Of a stretch of DNA of 64,000 nt, positions 35,441 to 44,512 are shown one piece after another (the stretch's first letter is position 1; the number at the start of each line of letters is the position of its first letter). Position numbers and translations under genes: made by a program. This stretch comes from Anaerolineae bacterium (GTDB taxonomy: Bacteria; Chloroflexota; Anaerolineae; Aggregatilineales; Phototrophicaceae). The notes beneath the pieces are model-generated. The model saw only the letters and a list, made by a program, of their open reading frames with translations, was not told where the DNA came from and did not search any database. The stretch covers positions 1 to 64,000 of the forward strand of contig JAHDWN010000025.1 of the NCBI GenBank assembly GCA_023382675.1, written 5' to 3'.

Positions 35441-37078
35441 TTAGCTGCGCTTGAAGCGGCGGAGCAATAATGCAGGCAGGGCGCTGGCTTCATTGACGCG
35501 CAGCAGCAGCGCCAGGCCAAAGAAGACCGCTATCCCCAGCGGCACCCCGATGATCACCTGCATCCAGACGCTGTTGATAGATAGATTGCCCATCACCCAC
35601 CAGATGAGCACACCCATGCCGACGGCGGCGAAAGTAATGCGAATACTTGTGGACATGACTCCTGCGTCGTCTTTCCAGCCGATTCGGCGGCGGAGCAGCA
35701 GCCAGAGCACACCAGATTCGAGCAGAGTCGTCAGAGAATTGGCGAGCGCCAGCCCGGCAAACGCGCCGCGCGCCAGCTCATCAGGATTGCCGACAAAGCG
35801 CACGAGAATGATGCTCAGGGTGATGTTGACGATCATGGCGACCACGCCGACGAAGACAGGCGTGCGCGTATCTTCCAGCGCATAGAAGGCGCGGGCAAGA
35901 ACTTCGAGCAAGGCGTGACCAGGCATACCGATAGCCAGGAGCGACAGTGCCCAGGCTGCGGCTACGGAATGCTCAAACGTCCATAGTCCGCGTTCGAACA
36001 GCACGCGGATGACTGGCTCACCGAGGACAATCAAGCCCACGGCGGCGGGCAAGGCCAGAAACAGGACACCGCGCATGGCGCTGGCAAGCCGATCTTTGTA
36101 GCCATCGTGATCGCCAGCGGCAGCCAGCGCCGATAACGAGGGAAAGAGTGCCGTGCCCACACTCTGGGCGACGGGTCCCAGGACGAAAAACATGAGCTTC
36201 CAGGCCTGCGTGAAGACACTGGCGCTGCCGGCGATCATGCGCGGGGGATAGGCGAGGGCGACGTTGACCAGGAAATTGATCTGCACGACGGCCAGACCGA
36301 GGACACGCGGCCCCATCATGAGCAAGACTTCGCGCGTGCCCGGGGTGTTGAAGTTGGGCAAAAAGCTAAAATGCGCGCCCACACGTCTCAAGCCGGGAAG
36401 CTGCACGGCTAGATGCAGCACCGCACCGATGACTGTCCCCCAGGCAAGGCCGTAGATGTTGGCATGGCTCTCGCCCTGAATGACGAGCGCCGGAAGCACA
36501 CGCGCAAGCACGAGCGCGCCGAAGATCTGTCCGACGTTATACATGGCTGCGGCCAGGGCCGGGAGCGTAAAAAGCTGGTGCGCATTGAGCACGCCCATCA
36601 GCAGACCGCTGACGCTGAAGATCGGCACTGTGAGCAGCATGATCTGCGTCAGCGCGGTTGTCAGATCCCGGAGTTCGGCAGGCGCGTCCGGTGTGATGAG
36701 GCCGGAGACGATGGACTGCGCAGCGAGCGCCATGACGATTGCGAGCAGCGCTGCCGTCAGGAGTGCGAGCGTCATGACTGCGCTGGCAAGTCGCCACGCG
36801 CCCACGGTGTCACTTTTTTGCAGGAAACGCGCGAAGATGGGAATGAACGAAGATCCGAGTGCGCCACCGGCGACGAGTACGAAGAGCAGTTCCGGGATGC
36901 GCTGCGCATAGGCAAATGAATCGAGCACCGCCGACGCGCCGAAGGTCGAGGTGACGACCGCGTCACGGATCAGGCCGAGCGCACCGCTGGCGACGAACCC
37001 CAGCAAAACAGTGACGGCGGCGCGGGCAATCTGTCGGTTTGTCAGGGCGGCTGGGGGTAAGCTCATGGCATGTGGCAC
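35441..37078 (-). CDS. murJ: Lipid II flippase MurJ (MviN)
   Basis: The protein has 545 residues and about 14 membrane segments. It carries the MviN opening GFVASGALGLIRDAVVTSTF with ASAVLDSFAYAQRIPELLFV, then GGALGSSFIPIFARFLQ. MurJ moves the peptidoglycan precursor lipid II across the membrane. ATGs lie at 37078 and four codons later; either is possible. It follows the PucC-family gene by 72 bp on the same strand. Confidence 0.92.
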   Translation of the reverse strand: MPHAMSLPPAALTNRQIARAAVTVLLGFVASGALGLIRDAVVTSTFGASAVLDSFAYAQRIPELLFVLVAGGALGSSFIPIFARFLQKSDTVGAWRLASAVMTLALLTAALLAIVMALAAQSIVSGLITPDAPAELRDLTTALTQIMLLTVPIFSVSGLLMGVLNAHQLFTLPALAAAMYNVGQIFGALVLARVLPALVIQGESHANIYGLAWGTVIGAVLHLAVQLPGLRRVGAHFSFLPNFNTPGTREVLLMMGPRVLGLAVVQINFLVNVALAYPPRMIAGSASVFTQAWKLMFFVLGPVAQSVGTALFPSLSALAAAGDHDGYKDRLASAMRGVLFLALPAAVGLIVLGEPVIRVLFERGLWTFEHSVAAAWALSLLAIGMPGHALLEVLARAFYALEDTRTPVFVGVVAMIVNITLSIILVRFVGNPDELARGAFAGLALANSLTTLLESGVLWLLLRRRIGWKDDAGVMSTSIRITFAAVGMGVLIWWVMGNLSINSVWMQVIIGVPLGIAVFFGLALLLRVNEASALPALLLRRFKRS

Positions 37079-37150
37079 AAATGAAATGAGCGCATGTGAC
37101 TGCGCTCATCATACACGTGCGTCTTCGATTGTGCCAGCGGGCGAAATCCA

Positions 37151-38605
37151 TCAGTCCATGGCACCAGCGAGAATTGCCGCCGTATCTGCTTGTGGACTTT
37201 GCTCAGAAGCGAATTCGTGAACCCGCACCTGGTGCAGTGCCCAAAGTGATACGATCAGCCCAACTGCGCCGATAGCAAAGGCCACGCCGTAGGAGAGCGT
37301 AAAAGACTGGCTGAGTTGGAAGCCCAGGTCACGCAAAATGCCGCCGCCGCTCACGCCGATGCCGCGCGCAAACGTCACCACCAGCGTCCAGAAGCCGAGG
37401 AACGTGCCTGCACGGCCAGGTGGGCTGAGTTCGACCATCAGACCGAGCGTGCCGATATTCCAGACGCCGAGACCGAGGCCGAGCAAAATCAGCCCTGGCG
37501 TCACCAGGCCACGGATCTCAGCGAGTGCCGAGATCGCGAAGACGGCAAAGGTGATGACCAGCACTGCAACACCGATGAAGGACATGGTGGCGTTGGTCAA
37601 CCGCTTGTAGCGCCGTGACATGAAAAGGAATGCAACCGTGCCCAGAATCGCCATACTGCCCCAGTAGGCTGCGAAACGCGACGTGACACGCGCGGGCATG
37701 TCGAATACGTCACCGGCGAACGGCTCCAGGATCAAATCCTGAGAGAAGGCGAACGCCATCGAAAGCGCAAGATACCAGAAGAAGAAGCGCGCCCGGCGGC
37801 TGCGCCAGACCAGCGCCAGATCTTCTTTGAGAGATGTCTGCGGCCCTTCGCGCTCGGTCTGACTCGATGACGCCTGTCGGCTGCGTTTTTCCTCGCCCAG
37901 CACTGAGAACAGCCATAGGCCGCCCATGATCGCTGCGCCAATCAGGAACAGATTCTGAAGTGTTTCGGGCGAGTAGAGCGGCCCAGCCGCGGTAGGTTCA
38001 ACCACAGCGGTGGCGTCCGTCGCTGAAGCGAAAACGTCGGAGTGGCTGACGCTGTTCGGATCTTTATTCTCCGGCAGCAGCACGCCAAACAGGATGCCAC
38101 CGATAGTGAAACCAAGCAGCAGAAATGTCCAGACGACGCCGACCGCACGCCCGCGTTGATGCTCTGCGCTGCGATCGTAGATAAGCGCCAGGAAGGTGCT
38201 GCCGGAAAAAGCGTATCCCAGGCTGAAAAGGAGCAGCGACAGACTGATCACGCCCCAGATGAGGACATCTGCCGCACCGCCGCGCGCGATGTGTGCAGTC
38301 GCCAGACCAAGCGCCGCAATCGAAGCGACCATCAGGCCGCGCCCCAGCCAGATCCAGAACAGGCGTCGATAGCCGCCGATGGCGTGTCGGTCGGACATAC
38401 GGCCAGCCCAGACGCCGAGCGGGGCGAGAAAATAGCGTAGGGCAACGAGCAAGCCGATGGGGGTGGCGCTGAAGCCGAGGTCGCTGATCATGATGCGGTT
38501 CCAGACGCCCGTGGTGATCACGTCCGCCATGCCCGACCCAAGATGAAAGAGACCGATCTTCAAGTTGCGCGCGGTGCTGAGATGCGGTTGATTGTCTGAT
38601 TGCAT
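37151..38605 (-). CDS. PucC-family (BCH) MFS transporter
   Basis: The protein has 484 residues and twelve membrane segments. The opening NLKIGLFHLGSGMADVITTG, with VWNRIMISDLGFSA, and the second loop RYFLAPLGVWAGRMSDRH match the PucC/BCH subfamily of MFS carriers. In purple bacteria and cyanobacteria these serve light-harvesting complex assembly. No bch, puf or csm genes are in the window, so a pigment role is unproven; homologues also occur in non-phototrophs. The middle loop (about 180-255) is long and polar. A consensus promoter and inverted-repeat operator precede it. Confidence 0.8.
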   Translation of the reverse strand: MQSDNQPHLSTARNLKIGLFHLGSGMADVITTGVWNRIMISDLGFSATPIGLLVALRYFLAPLGVWAGRMSDRHAIGGYRRLFWIWLGRGLMVASIAALGLATAHIARGGAADVLIWGVISLSLLLFSLGYAFSGSTFLALIYDRSAEHQRGRAVGVVWTFLLLGFTIGGILFGVLLPENKDPNSVSHSDVFASATDATAVVEPTAAGPLYSPETLQNLFLIGAAIMGGLWLFSVLGEEKRSRQASSSQTEREGPQTSLKEDLALVWRSRRARFFFWYLALSMAFAFSQDLILEPFAGDVFDMPARVTSRFAAYWGSMAILGTVAFLFMSRRYKRLTNATMSFIGVAVLVITFAVFAISALAEIRGLVTPGLILLGLGLGVWNIGTLGLMVELSPPGRAGTFLGFWTLVVTFARGIGVSGGGILRDLGFQLSQSFTLSYGVAFAIGAVGLIVSLWALHQVRVHEFASEQSPQADTAAILAGAMD

Positions 38606-38612
38606 ATGATGA

Positions 38613-38665
38613 TTTCTGTAGATTTCTATAGGATCGTTTGGGAAGTATACAGAAATCTACAGAAA
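38613..38665. promoter_or_regulatory. 15-bp inverted-repeat operator before the PucC-family gene
   Basis: TTTCTGTAGATTTCT (38613-38627) and AGAAATCTACAGAAA (38651-38665) are perfect inverse copies, 23 bases apart. Each arm contains two half-sites one helical turn apart: TTTCTGT and TTTCTAT at 38613 and 38623, ACAGAAA at 38649 and 38659. The right arm fills the spacer between -35 and -10, and the left arm lies just past the transcription start. Confidence 0.75.
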
Positions 38666-38673
38666 CGTGTCAA
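38644..38673 (-). promoter_or_regulatory. Promoter of the PucC-family gene
   Basis: On the minus strand TTGACA (38673-38668) and TATACT (38649-38644) are separated by 18 bp. Transcription would begin near 38637, about 30 bases before the ATG. No clear Shine-Dalgarno is present in that leader. Confidence 0.7.
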
Positions 38674-38688
38674 TCAGGGATTTCTCAG

Positions 38689-39744
38689 TTAAAAGAGATA
38701 ATCGCGCAGATGGCGACTCCGCATTGGGTGGCGCAAGCGGCGCAGGGCACGGCCTTCGATCTGGCGGATGCGTTCGCGCGTCAGACCGAATTTCGCGCCG
38801 ACCTCTTCCAGGGTGTGGCTGCTTTCGTTGCTCAGCCCGTAGCGCAGACGAAGGACACGTGCTTCTCGCGGCGACAGCGTATCCAAAAGCTCCTCAAGCT
38901 GTTCGCGCAGCATCTTGTCTTCTGCTTCCTGGGCGGGCATCGGCGCGGCGTCGTTGGGGAGAAAGTGTCCCAGTTCGCTTTCCGAGTCATCGCCGACAGG
39001 TGTTTCAAGGCTGACCGGTTCAAGCGCGATGCGCAGCATCCAGCGCACTTTGCGCGCTGAAAGCTGGAGTGCCTGTGCCAGTTCGTCCGGCGTCGGCTTG
39101 CGCCCTAGTTCCTGTTCAAGATGGCGCGCGGTCTTTTGGAGCTGGCGGATGCGGTCACTCATGTGGACGGGCATCCGAATCGTGCGACTCTGATCGGCGA
39201 TAGCGCGCGTGATGGTCTGGCGAATCCACCAGGTGGCGTAGGTGCTGAAGCGATAACCCCGGCGGTAGTCGTATTTCTCGACCGCTTTCATCAGCCCGAT
39301 GTTGCCTTCTTGAATCAGATCGAGAAAGGCGATCCGCGAACTCATGTACCGCTTGGCAATCGAGACGACCAGGCGCGTATTGGCGCGGATCAGTTGATCA
39401 CGCGCATCCAATCCCAACTGTGCCTCACAGCGGAGCCGATCCGCGTCGGTGTGATCTGGTTGTTTGGCAAGCTGCCGGGACGCTGCCCGCCCGCTCTCGA
39501 TAGCGCGAGCGAGTTTGACCTCTTCGTCCGCATTGAGCAAAGGGACACGGCCCGTTTCGCGCAGATAGAGACCGACCGTATCCTGCGAGGGAAAATCGAC
39601 CGCGCTTTGAGGTTCGTCGTCATCGCCCTCGTCTTCCCATTCTATGAGTTCCTGACTATCGTCGCCGTCAGGCCATTCCTCATCTTGACCATGATAACTC
39701 AGGAGAATTTCCCACTCGGCGTTAAGGGCTGGATCGTCACGCAC
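38689..39744 (-). CDS. RpoD-type primary-like sigma-70 factor
   Basis: I start at the GTG at 39742-39744, since AAGGAG lies 6 bases upstream; the longer frame encodes an implausible peptide. The 351-residue protein has an acidic N terminus and region 1.2 ([20 protein letters not shown]). Region 2 contains [20 protein letters not shown] and [17 protein letters not shown]. Region 3 and region 4 ([20 protein letters not shown]) complete it. It is short for the primary sigma factor and may be one of several group 1/2 sigmas. It follows yceD, from which a hairpin separates it. Confidence 0.9.
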   Translation of the reverse strand: MRDDPALNAEWEILLSYHGQDEEWPDGDDSQELIEWEDEGDDDEPQSAVDFPSQDTVGLYLRETGRVPLLNADEEVKLARAIESGRAASRQLAKQPDHTDADRLRCEAQLGLDARDQLIRANTRLVVSIAKRYMSSRIAFLDLIQEGNIGLMKAVEKYDYRRGYRFSTYATWWIRQTITRAIADQSRTIRMPVHMSDRIRQLQKTARHLEQELGRKPTPDELAQALQLSARKVRWMLRIALEPVSLETPVGDDSESELGHFLPNDAAPMPAQEAEDKMLREQLEELLDTLSPREARVLRLRYGLSNESSHTLEEVGAKFGLTRERIRQIEGRALRRLRHPMRSRHLRDYLF

Positions 39745-39776
39745 ACAGATCTCCTTCTCATGAGCAAGATACCGAT

Positions 39777-39804
39777 AAAAATAATGTCGCCTCACAGCGA
39801 CATT
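39777..39804 (-). terminator. Terminator-like hairpin between yceD and the sigma gene
   Basis: On the minus strand AATGTCGC and GCGACATT (39804-39783) pair over 8 bp around TGTGAG, followed by ATTTTT. It ends about 33 bases before the sigma start codon, so it would act as an attenuator on read-through from yceD. Confidence 0.55.
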
Positions 39805-39838
39805 TCTACAAATTGATCGAAAATTGTGGATGTGGGTG

Positions 39839-40369
39839 CTAACGCATCTGATCACGCAGGGCTTTGAGCTTTGCCATACGTGGGTCGATGGTGTCATCGG
39901 CACAGCTACACGACCCACGATTGAGATTTTCGCCACATTCGGCGCACAAGCCTTTGCAATCAGGCTTACATAGAATGCTGTGCTCTTCTTCGATGAGGAT
40001 TTCTGAGCGGATCAATGGAGCAAGGTCGAGAATGCCATCTTCTGCGATGCTAAATTCACAATCGCCTGGCTCAGGGTAGCCGAATAATTCTTCGATCTGC
40101 AACGAGACTTCGCGCTGGATAGGATCGAGGCAACGATAGCATTCAGTCTCGAATCCGGCCTGGAGTTCGCCTTGAACCAGGATGCCTTCTTTTGTGCGTG
40201 TCAGGCGGAGGAGGCCTTTAAGATAATCGAGATCGACATCTTCAGCCACGCGAATCGTGGGAATATCGAGTGCTGTCTCATGAATATTACCGGGGCCGTT
40301 GGCAAGCAGAAAACCGACGTTCAACTTGAGAACGCGATTGCCGATGTAACCGTTGCTGTAGTGTTTCAC
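39839..40369 (-). CDS. yceD: YceD/DUF177 family protein
   Basis: The protein has 176 residues. The core [20 protein letters not shown] and the late cysteine cluster [17 protein letters not shown], where zinc binding is likely, match DUF177. The family is linked to 23S rRNA accumulation, and its gene is usually followed by rpmF (ribosomal protein L32). Here a sigma gene follows and no rpmF frame is visible. A perfect consensus promoter precedes it. Confidence 0.85.
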   Translation of the reverse strand: MKHYSNGYIGNRVLKLNVGFLLANGPGNIHETALDIPTIRVAEDVDLDYLKGLLRLTRTKEGILVQGELQAGFETECYRCLDPIQREVSLQIEELFGYPEPGDCEFSIAEDGILDLAPLIRSEILIEEEHSILCKPDCKGLCAECGENLNRGSCSCADDTIDPRMAKLKALRDQMR

Positions 40370-40427
40370 GGGCTTGCCTCGGTACTTATCAGGAGATCAG
40401 TTGTTAAGGTTGAACCTCTTGGAGAGC

Positions 40428-40456
40428 ATTATAAGGATGTCGATCAGTCATGTCAA
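40428..40456 (-). promoter_or_regulatory. Consensus promoter of yceD
   Basis: On the minus strand TTGACA (40456-40451) and TATAAT (40433-40428) stand 17 bp apart, full matches to the housekeeping consensus. Transcription would start near 40421, about 52 bases before the ATG. Confidence 0.85.
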
Positions 40457-40545
40457 GCAGACTTATAGAACACTTATTCTAATTTGTGTTAAGGCTGTTC
40501 AATACCCAGATCGGTTAGAATCGAGTCATTCACGTGAGGGATATT

Positions 40546-41529
40546 ATGGACACGAGTCACAAGGTGGTTGAGGCGCTTTCACTGGCCATCAACCGGCTGG
40601 ATGAACCGCCTGTACTTGAAGCTTATCGTCGGCTAATCGAGATCGTAGACACGCATCTGGGGGCGCAAACTTTTGGGGGCGGCAACCTGCGCGCTCTGAC
40701 TGAGCCGCAACTGGTGCTGATCAGCTATGGATTGAAACACTTGAAGGCTGCAAATTCTGGGCCGCTGATACGGGCGACAGATCGGTTACTGGCGGTGTTG
40801 GCCGGAGAACCCGATCTGGAATCCGTAGCTGATGCCGAGGATGCCGAGCTGGGGGCGGATACCGAAGTCGCCTGGCAAATGGAAGAAGACAAGCTTCCAG
40901 AAGAGAAACCCGCGGCGGCTGCCGCCGAGCAGCCGCGGCCATCGCCAGCGACAACGCACGTTGAACAGCATATCGAAAGAATCAACGGCGGTACTGTGAC
41001 GATGATCGGCGTTCAGACCACCCATCATGCTGCGCCAACGCCAGCCGCAACTTATGACGCTGATGACGACGATACCTCTGAGATGGCGGCTGCACACACT
41101 GGCAAAACAAGAGAAATCCCGAACGATGTTTTCATTAGCTACAGCCGCAGAAACGCTGAGATCATGCGACGCATCCGCGCCGACCTGCGCTCAGGTGGCA
41201 TGAACGTCTGGACGGATGAAAATTTGCAGCCAGGCACGCCGTCGTGGAAGCGCGCGGTCGAGGCCGCGATTCGCGGTGCGCGCACTATGGTGATCATTAT
41301 GACTCCCGATTCCAAAGAATCAGAATGGGTTGAGCGAGAATTGAACGCTGCCAGAGAACACGGCGTGCCGATCTTCCCGATTCTTGCGCGCGGCAATAGC
41401 AAAAACGCGGTGCCGTTACAGCTCAATTCGTACCAGTATGTCGATATTCGAAAAGAAGAAAACTACCGAACCTCAATAATGAAACTGGCCAAAGCGATTC
41501 GCTCAGAGATCAAGCACGCGAAGCGTTGA
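40546..41529 (+). CDS. TIR-domain protein
   Basis: The start is the ATG at 40546 behind GAGGGA. The 327-residue protein has a helical N-terminal domain (1-85) and a disordered acidic/proline-rich middle (about 86-190). The TIR domain at about 192-325 shows DVFISYSRRNAEIMRRIRAD, then VWTDENLQPGTPSWKRAVEA and the ESEWVERELNAARE helix with the candidate catalytic Glu. Bacterial TIR domains cleave NAD or signal by contact. No known TIR-defence partner (Thoeris ThsA, SIR2, Argonaute, STING) is adjacent. The N-terminal domain is not recognised. Confidence 0.85.
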   Translation: MDTSHKVVEALSLAINRLDEPPVLEAYRRLIEIVDTHLGAQTFGGGNLRALTEPQLVLISYGLKHLKAANSGPLIRATDRLLAVLAGEPDLESVADAEDAELGADTEVAWQMEEDKLPEEKPAAAAAEQPRPSPATTHVEQHIERINGGTVTMIGVQTTHHAAPTPAATYDADDDDTSEMAAAHTGKTREIPNDVFISYSRRNAEIMRRIRADLRSGGMNVWTDENLQPGTPSWKRAVEAAIRGARTMVIIMTPDSKESEWVERELNAAREHGVPIFPILARGNSKNAVPLQLNSYQYVDIRKEENYRTSIMKLAKAIRSEIKHAKR

Positions 41530-41703
41530 CCATAATAGCGAGCACAACGTCATCACAAAGCATAATGCGTCCAGTGGTCGGTCTGCGGTATGGTTGTCTC
41601 TGGCAAACGCAGAGATTGCACGACCATCGGGCACGCGCCCTGCACATGCACGTATATGACGTTACAATTGAAGGATAAGCGTGCAGAAGAAAAGGACATT
41701 TTT

Positions 41704-42783
41704 ATGATGGGGAAGAAGCTGAACCAGTCGCTGCGATGGGTCATCGCAGTTTTCTTGCTGGTTGCGCTCATGATGCCCTCGTTAGTGGCATTGGCGCAGA
41801 CGGGGAGCGGTCAAATCACAGGCGTGTCACGCCTGAACGTACGCTCAGGGCCAGGCTCCGGTTATCCAGTGGTCGTGATTCTCGACGCCGGCGCAAACGT
41901 CACGCTCATCGGGCGCAACGGCGATGCGTCCTGGGTGAACATCCAACTGGCGGGTGGCGTGCAGGGCTGGGTGAATGCCCGCTACGTCACCGCGAACATC
42001 GCGATTGCCAGTTTACCGGTGAGTGCGCAGGGGACGGCTGCCAGTGCCACAGTCAACGCATACTATCTCAACGTGCGTACTGGCCCCGGTGTCGGTTTTG
42101 CCATCATCGGCCCGCTCGGCCAGGGGGACGGCGTCAGCATGATCGGGCGCAATGCCGATGCGTCATGGGTGGAGATCGTTTTGCCCAATGGTACGCACGG
42201 CTGGGTCAACAGCGGCTGGCTGATTCCGAGCATCCCGGTGATCAATCTGCCGATCACGGACGGTCAAGGTGGTGGGACGACCAACCCGCCGTCCGGAGCG
42301 GTGGGCGTCGTCACGGCTTTCTTCCTCAACGTGCGCAGCGGGCCTGCCGTCACGTACCCGTCGTTTGCCCGGTTGTCGCAGAATGACGCTGTCAACCTGG
42401 TCGGGCGGAATGCGGATGGCTCCTGGGTACAGCTCGCACTTCGCGATGGCCGGCAGGGTTGGGTGAATGCTGGGTGGATGCGCTTGAGCGTGGCCGTGAC
42501 CAGCCTGCCGATCACGGATGGATCGAGCAGCGGTTCGCCCCTGCCGCCTCCGCCAGGCCCGAATGCGACAGTGACGGCCTTTTATCTGAATGTGCGTTAT
42601 GGGCCGTCCTCGACGTATGGAGCCTTCACCCGTCTGGCTCGCGATCAGGTCGTCAGCCTGGTTGGGCGCAACGCCAGCGGCACATGGGTGCAGATCCAGA
42701 TTCCGGCGGGCGCATCGGGGTGGGTCAACGCCAACTACCTGATTCCATCTGTGGCGATTAGCACGCTGCCCGTGACTGGGTAG
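41704..42783 (+). CDS. Exported protein with four SH3b domains
   Basis: I start at the ATG at 41704, with AGGA 7 bases upstream. The 359-residue protein has a signal peptide ending at LVALAQ. Four bacterial SH3 repeats follow, each with an LNVRSGPG-type strand, a GRNxxxxWVxI core and a GWVNxxY/W end, at about 35-95, 105-165, 190-250 and 275-335. The domains bind wall peptides or glycans. No enzyme domain is attached, so it is a wall-binding or scaffold protein. A terminator follows at 42814. Confidence 0.85.
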   Translation: MMGKKLNQSLRWVIAVFLLVALMMPSLVALAQTGSGQITGVSRLNVRSGPGSGYPVVVILDAGANVTLIGRNGDASWVNIQLAGGVQGWVNARYVTANIAIASLPVSAQGTAASATVNAYYLNVRTGPGVGFAIIGPLGQGDGVSMIGRNADASWVEIVLPNGTHGWVNSGWLIPSIPVINLPITDGQGGGTTNPPSGAVGVVTAFFLNVRSGPAVTYPSFARLSQNDAVNLVGRNADGSWVQLALRDGRQGWVNAGWMRLSVAVTSLPITDGSSSGSPLPPPPGPNATVTAFYLNVRYGPSSTYGAFTRLARDQVVSLVGRNASGTWVQIQIPAGASGWVNANYLIPSVAISTLPVTG

Positions 42784-42813
42784 GCAGTGCTCCTCTGTGC
42801 AATTGAGCGAATT

Positions 42814-42842
42814 GGGGCGCATGAACTGCGCCCCTCGTTTTT
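42814..42842 (+). terminator. Intrinsic terminator after the SH3b gene
   Basis: GGGGCGCA (42814-42821) pairs with TGCGCCCC (42827-42834) around TGAAC, followed by TCGTTTTT. It ends right before the next gene's start. Confidence 0.85.
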
Positions 42843-42845
42843 GGC

Positions 42846-44018
42846 ATGACGATTACCTCTGCGCATCTCACTTTTTTGACATCCGCTGCGGGCATACAGC
42901 TCCTCGACCGGCTCAGATATGAAGACCTGAGCGACGCTAACGCCTTGACGTTGCTTACACGCTTACGACGGGAGTACAGCGGCGAGCAGGCGGGGGCCGC
43001 GCTGGAAATGGCGCGGCTGCGCCTGGCAGCGGTCGGCAAGTTTGGCGCTGACGCCGCGAAACTGTTCTTCACGCGCGAGGCGCTGGAGCAGGCAAGCGAT
43101 CCGTCGATCCGGCAGTGGCGCGCATCCTCGTGGCAGGCGCGTTCGGTGACGGATGTCTGTTGTGGCATTGGCGCGGATGCCCTTGCATTCGCGCAGGCGG
43201 GCGCGGCTGCGCATGGGCTGGACATCGACCCCATGCGCGTGGCGATGGCGGAGTTGAATGCTGCGGCGTTGGGGCTGAATGCGACGTTCGAAGTAGCAGA
43301 CGTGAGATTGGGTGTGCCTGAACAGGAGCTTGTTTTTTTCGATCCGGCGCGGCGCACGTCAGATGGACGACGCATCTTCGCTGTCGAGGATTATCAGCCG
43401 CCTTTATCATTGGCGCGCGCATGGCGTTCGCCGTCCGTGTGCGTCAAGCTCTCGCCAGGCGTGGATAAACAGCAGCTTGGCGAGTTCGCCTCAGGCTGGA
43501 GCCTGGATTTTGTCTCGGCCAATGGGGATTTGAAGGAGGCAAATCTATGGCGAGCAGATCGACTGGGGCCTGCGCTACGCGCTGTCCTGATCGCAGGCGC
43601 GGTGGCGTACACCTGGGATAACAATGGAACACACCCTGGTGTGCCGCTGCATGAGCCGCAGGCATGGCTGTGCGAGCCTGATCCTGCGTTGATACGCGCG
43701 GAACTGGTTCAGGATGTCGCGTCGGGGTGTCAAGGTACACTGCTTGATGAGACTATCGCCTACTTCACGACCGAACACCAGCCGGATAGCCCCTGGGTGC
43801 GCACCTGGGAAGTCGAAGCCTGGATGCCATTCAGCATCAAACGGCTGCGCGAATATTTGCGTGTGCGTGGCGTGGGGCGGGTGACGGTCAAAAAGCGTGG
43901 GACGGCGGTGACACCAGACATACTGATCCCGCAGCTCAAGCTCAAAGGCAGCGAAGACAGACTCGTCGTGCTGACACGGCTGCGCGGCCAGCAGATCGCC
44001 ATCGTCTGCGCTCCGTGA
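42846..44018 (+). CDS. Class I SAM-dependent methyltransferase, THUMP-like
   Basis: The protein has 390 residues. SAM motif I is VTDVCCGIGADALAFAQAGA, motif II GLDIDPMRV, and the FFDPARRTSDGRR stretch resembles the D-P-x-R motif of the THUMP-like/YcgJ group. The C-terminal region (about 290-385) matches a THUMP-like domain. It is likely an rRNA or tRNA methyltransferase, but the target base is unknown. A bidirectional hairpin (44033) separates it from convergent ssb. Confidence 0.75.
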   Translation: MTITSAHLTFLTSAAGIQLLDRLRYEDLSDANALTLLTRLRREYSGEQAGAALEMARLRLAAVGKFGADAAKLFFTREALEQASDPSIRQWRASSWQARSVTDVCCGIGADALAFAQAGAAAHGLDIDPMRVAMAELNAAALGLNATFEVADVRLGVPEQELVFFDPARRTSDGRRIFAVEDYQPPLSLARAWRSPSVCVKLSPGVDKQQLGEFASGWSLDFVSANGDLKEANLWRADRLGPALRAVLIAGAVAYTWDNNGTHPGVPLHEPQAWLCEPDPALIRAELVQDVASGCQGTLLDETIAYFTTEHQPDSPWVRTWEVEAWMPFSIKRLREYLRVRGVGRVTVKKRGTAVTPDILIPQLKLKGSEDRLVVLTRLRGQQIAIVCAP

Positions 44019-44032
44019 GCAATGAGCAGCAA

Positions 44033-44063
44033 AAAAGCGATGCACTTTGCGGGCATCGCTTTT
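44033..44063. terminator. Bidirectional terminator between methyltransferase and ssb
   Basis: AAAAGCGATGC (44033-44043) and GCATCGCTTTT (44053-44063) are perfect inverse copies around 9 bases, with A and T ends that serve both strands. Confidence 0.85.
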
Positions 44064-44101
44064 CGATTGCGAAAGCTACGCTTCGATATTGATCAGCGCT
44101 C

Positions 44102-44512
44102 TTAGAACGGGATATCGCCCATGTCGTTGCCGCCGCTGCTGCCATACTCTTCGTACTCGCCGCCCTGTTGGCCGGGGCCACCCTGACCGCCCAGGAAGCG
44201 AACGTCTCTGGCGCGTAGCTCAAGGGTTGCCTGCGGTTGGCCGCCCTGATCCATGTAGGCGCGTGCTTCGACGGTGCCGATGATCATTACCTGGCGACCC
44301 TTCGCCAGATAGCGCGAGCACGTCTCTGCCTGTGGCCCCCAGACGGAGACTCTGAACCAGGTGGTCTTTTCTTTGCGCTCATTGGTCTGGCGGTCATTCC
44401 AGACTTCGTTGACGGCAACGGAAAACCCGCAGACCGCTTGCCCCGTCTGGGTGTAGCGAATCTCAGGATCGCGACCCAGATTACCGACGATGATGACTTG
44501 TTGGTAAGCCAT
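44102..44512 (-). CDS. ssb: Single-stranded DNA-binding protein
   Basis: A 136-residue protein with one OB fold (1-105) opening with VIIVGNLGRDPEIRYTQTG. A short Gly/Gln-rich tail ends in the acidic tip GDIPF, the contact point for replication and repair partners. The ATG is preceded by AAGGAG at close range. It is compact, the tail being only about 30 residues. It is not flanked by rpsF or rpsR, the usual neighbours, so it may be a second, stand-alone ssb. Confidence 0.93.
   Translation of the reverse strand: MAYQQVIIVGNLGRDPEIRYTQTGQAVCGFSVAVNEVWNDRQTNERKEKTTWFRVSVWGPQAETCSRYLAKGRQVMIIGTVEARAYMDQGGQPQATLELRARDVRFLGGQGGPGQQGGEYEEYGSSGGNDMGDIPF

Noticed and set aside
37151-38605. Taking the PucC-family gene as proof of phototrophy.
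   Set aside because: No pigment-synthesis or reaction-centre gene is in the window, and members of the family occur in non-phototrophs.
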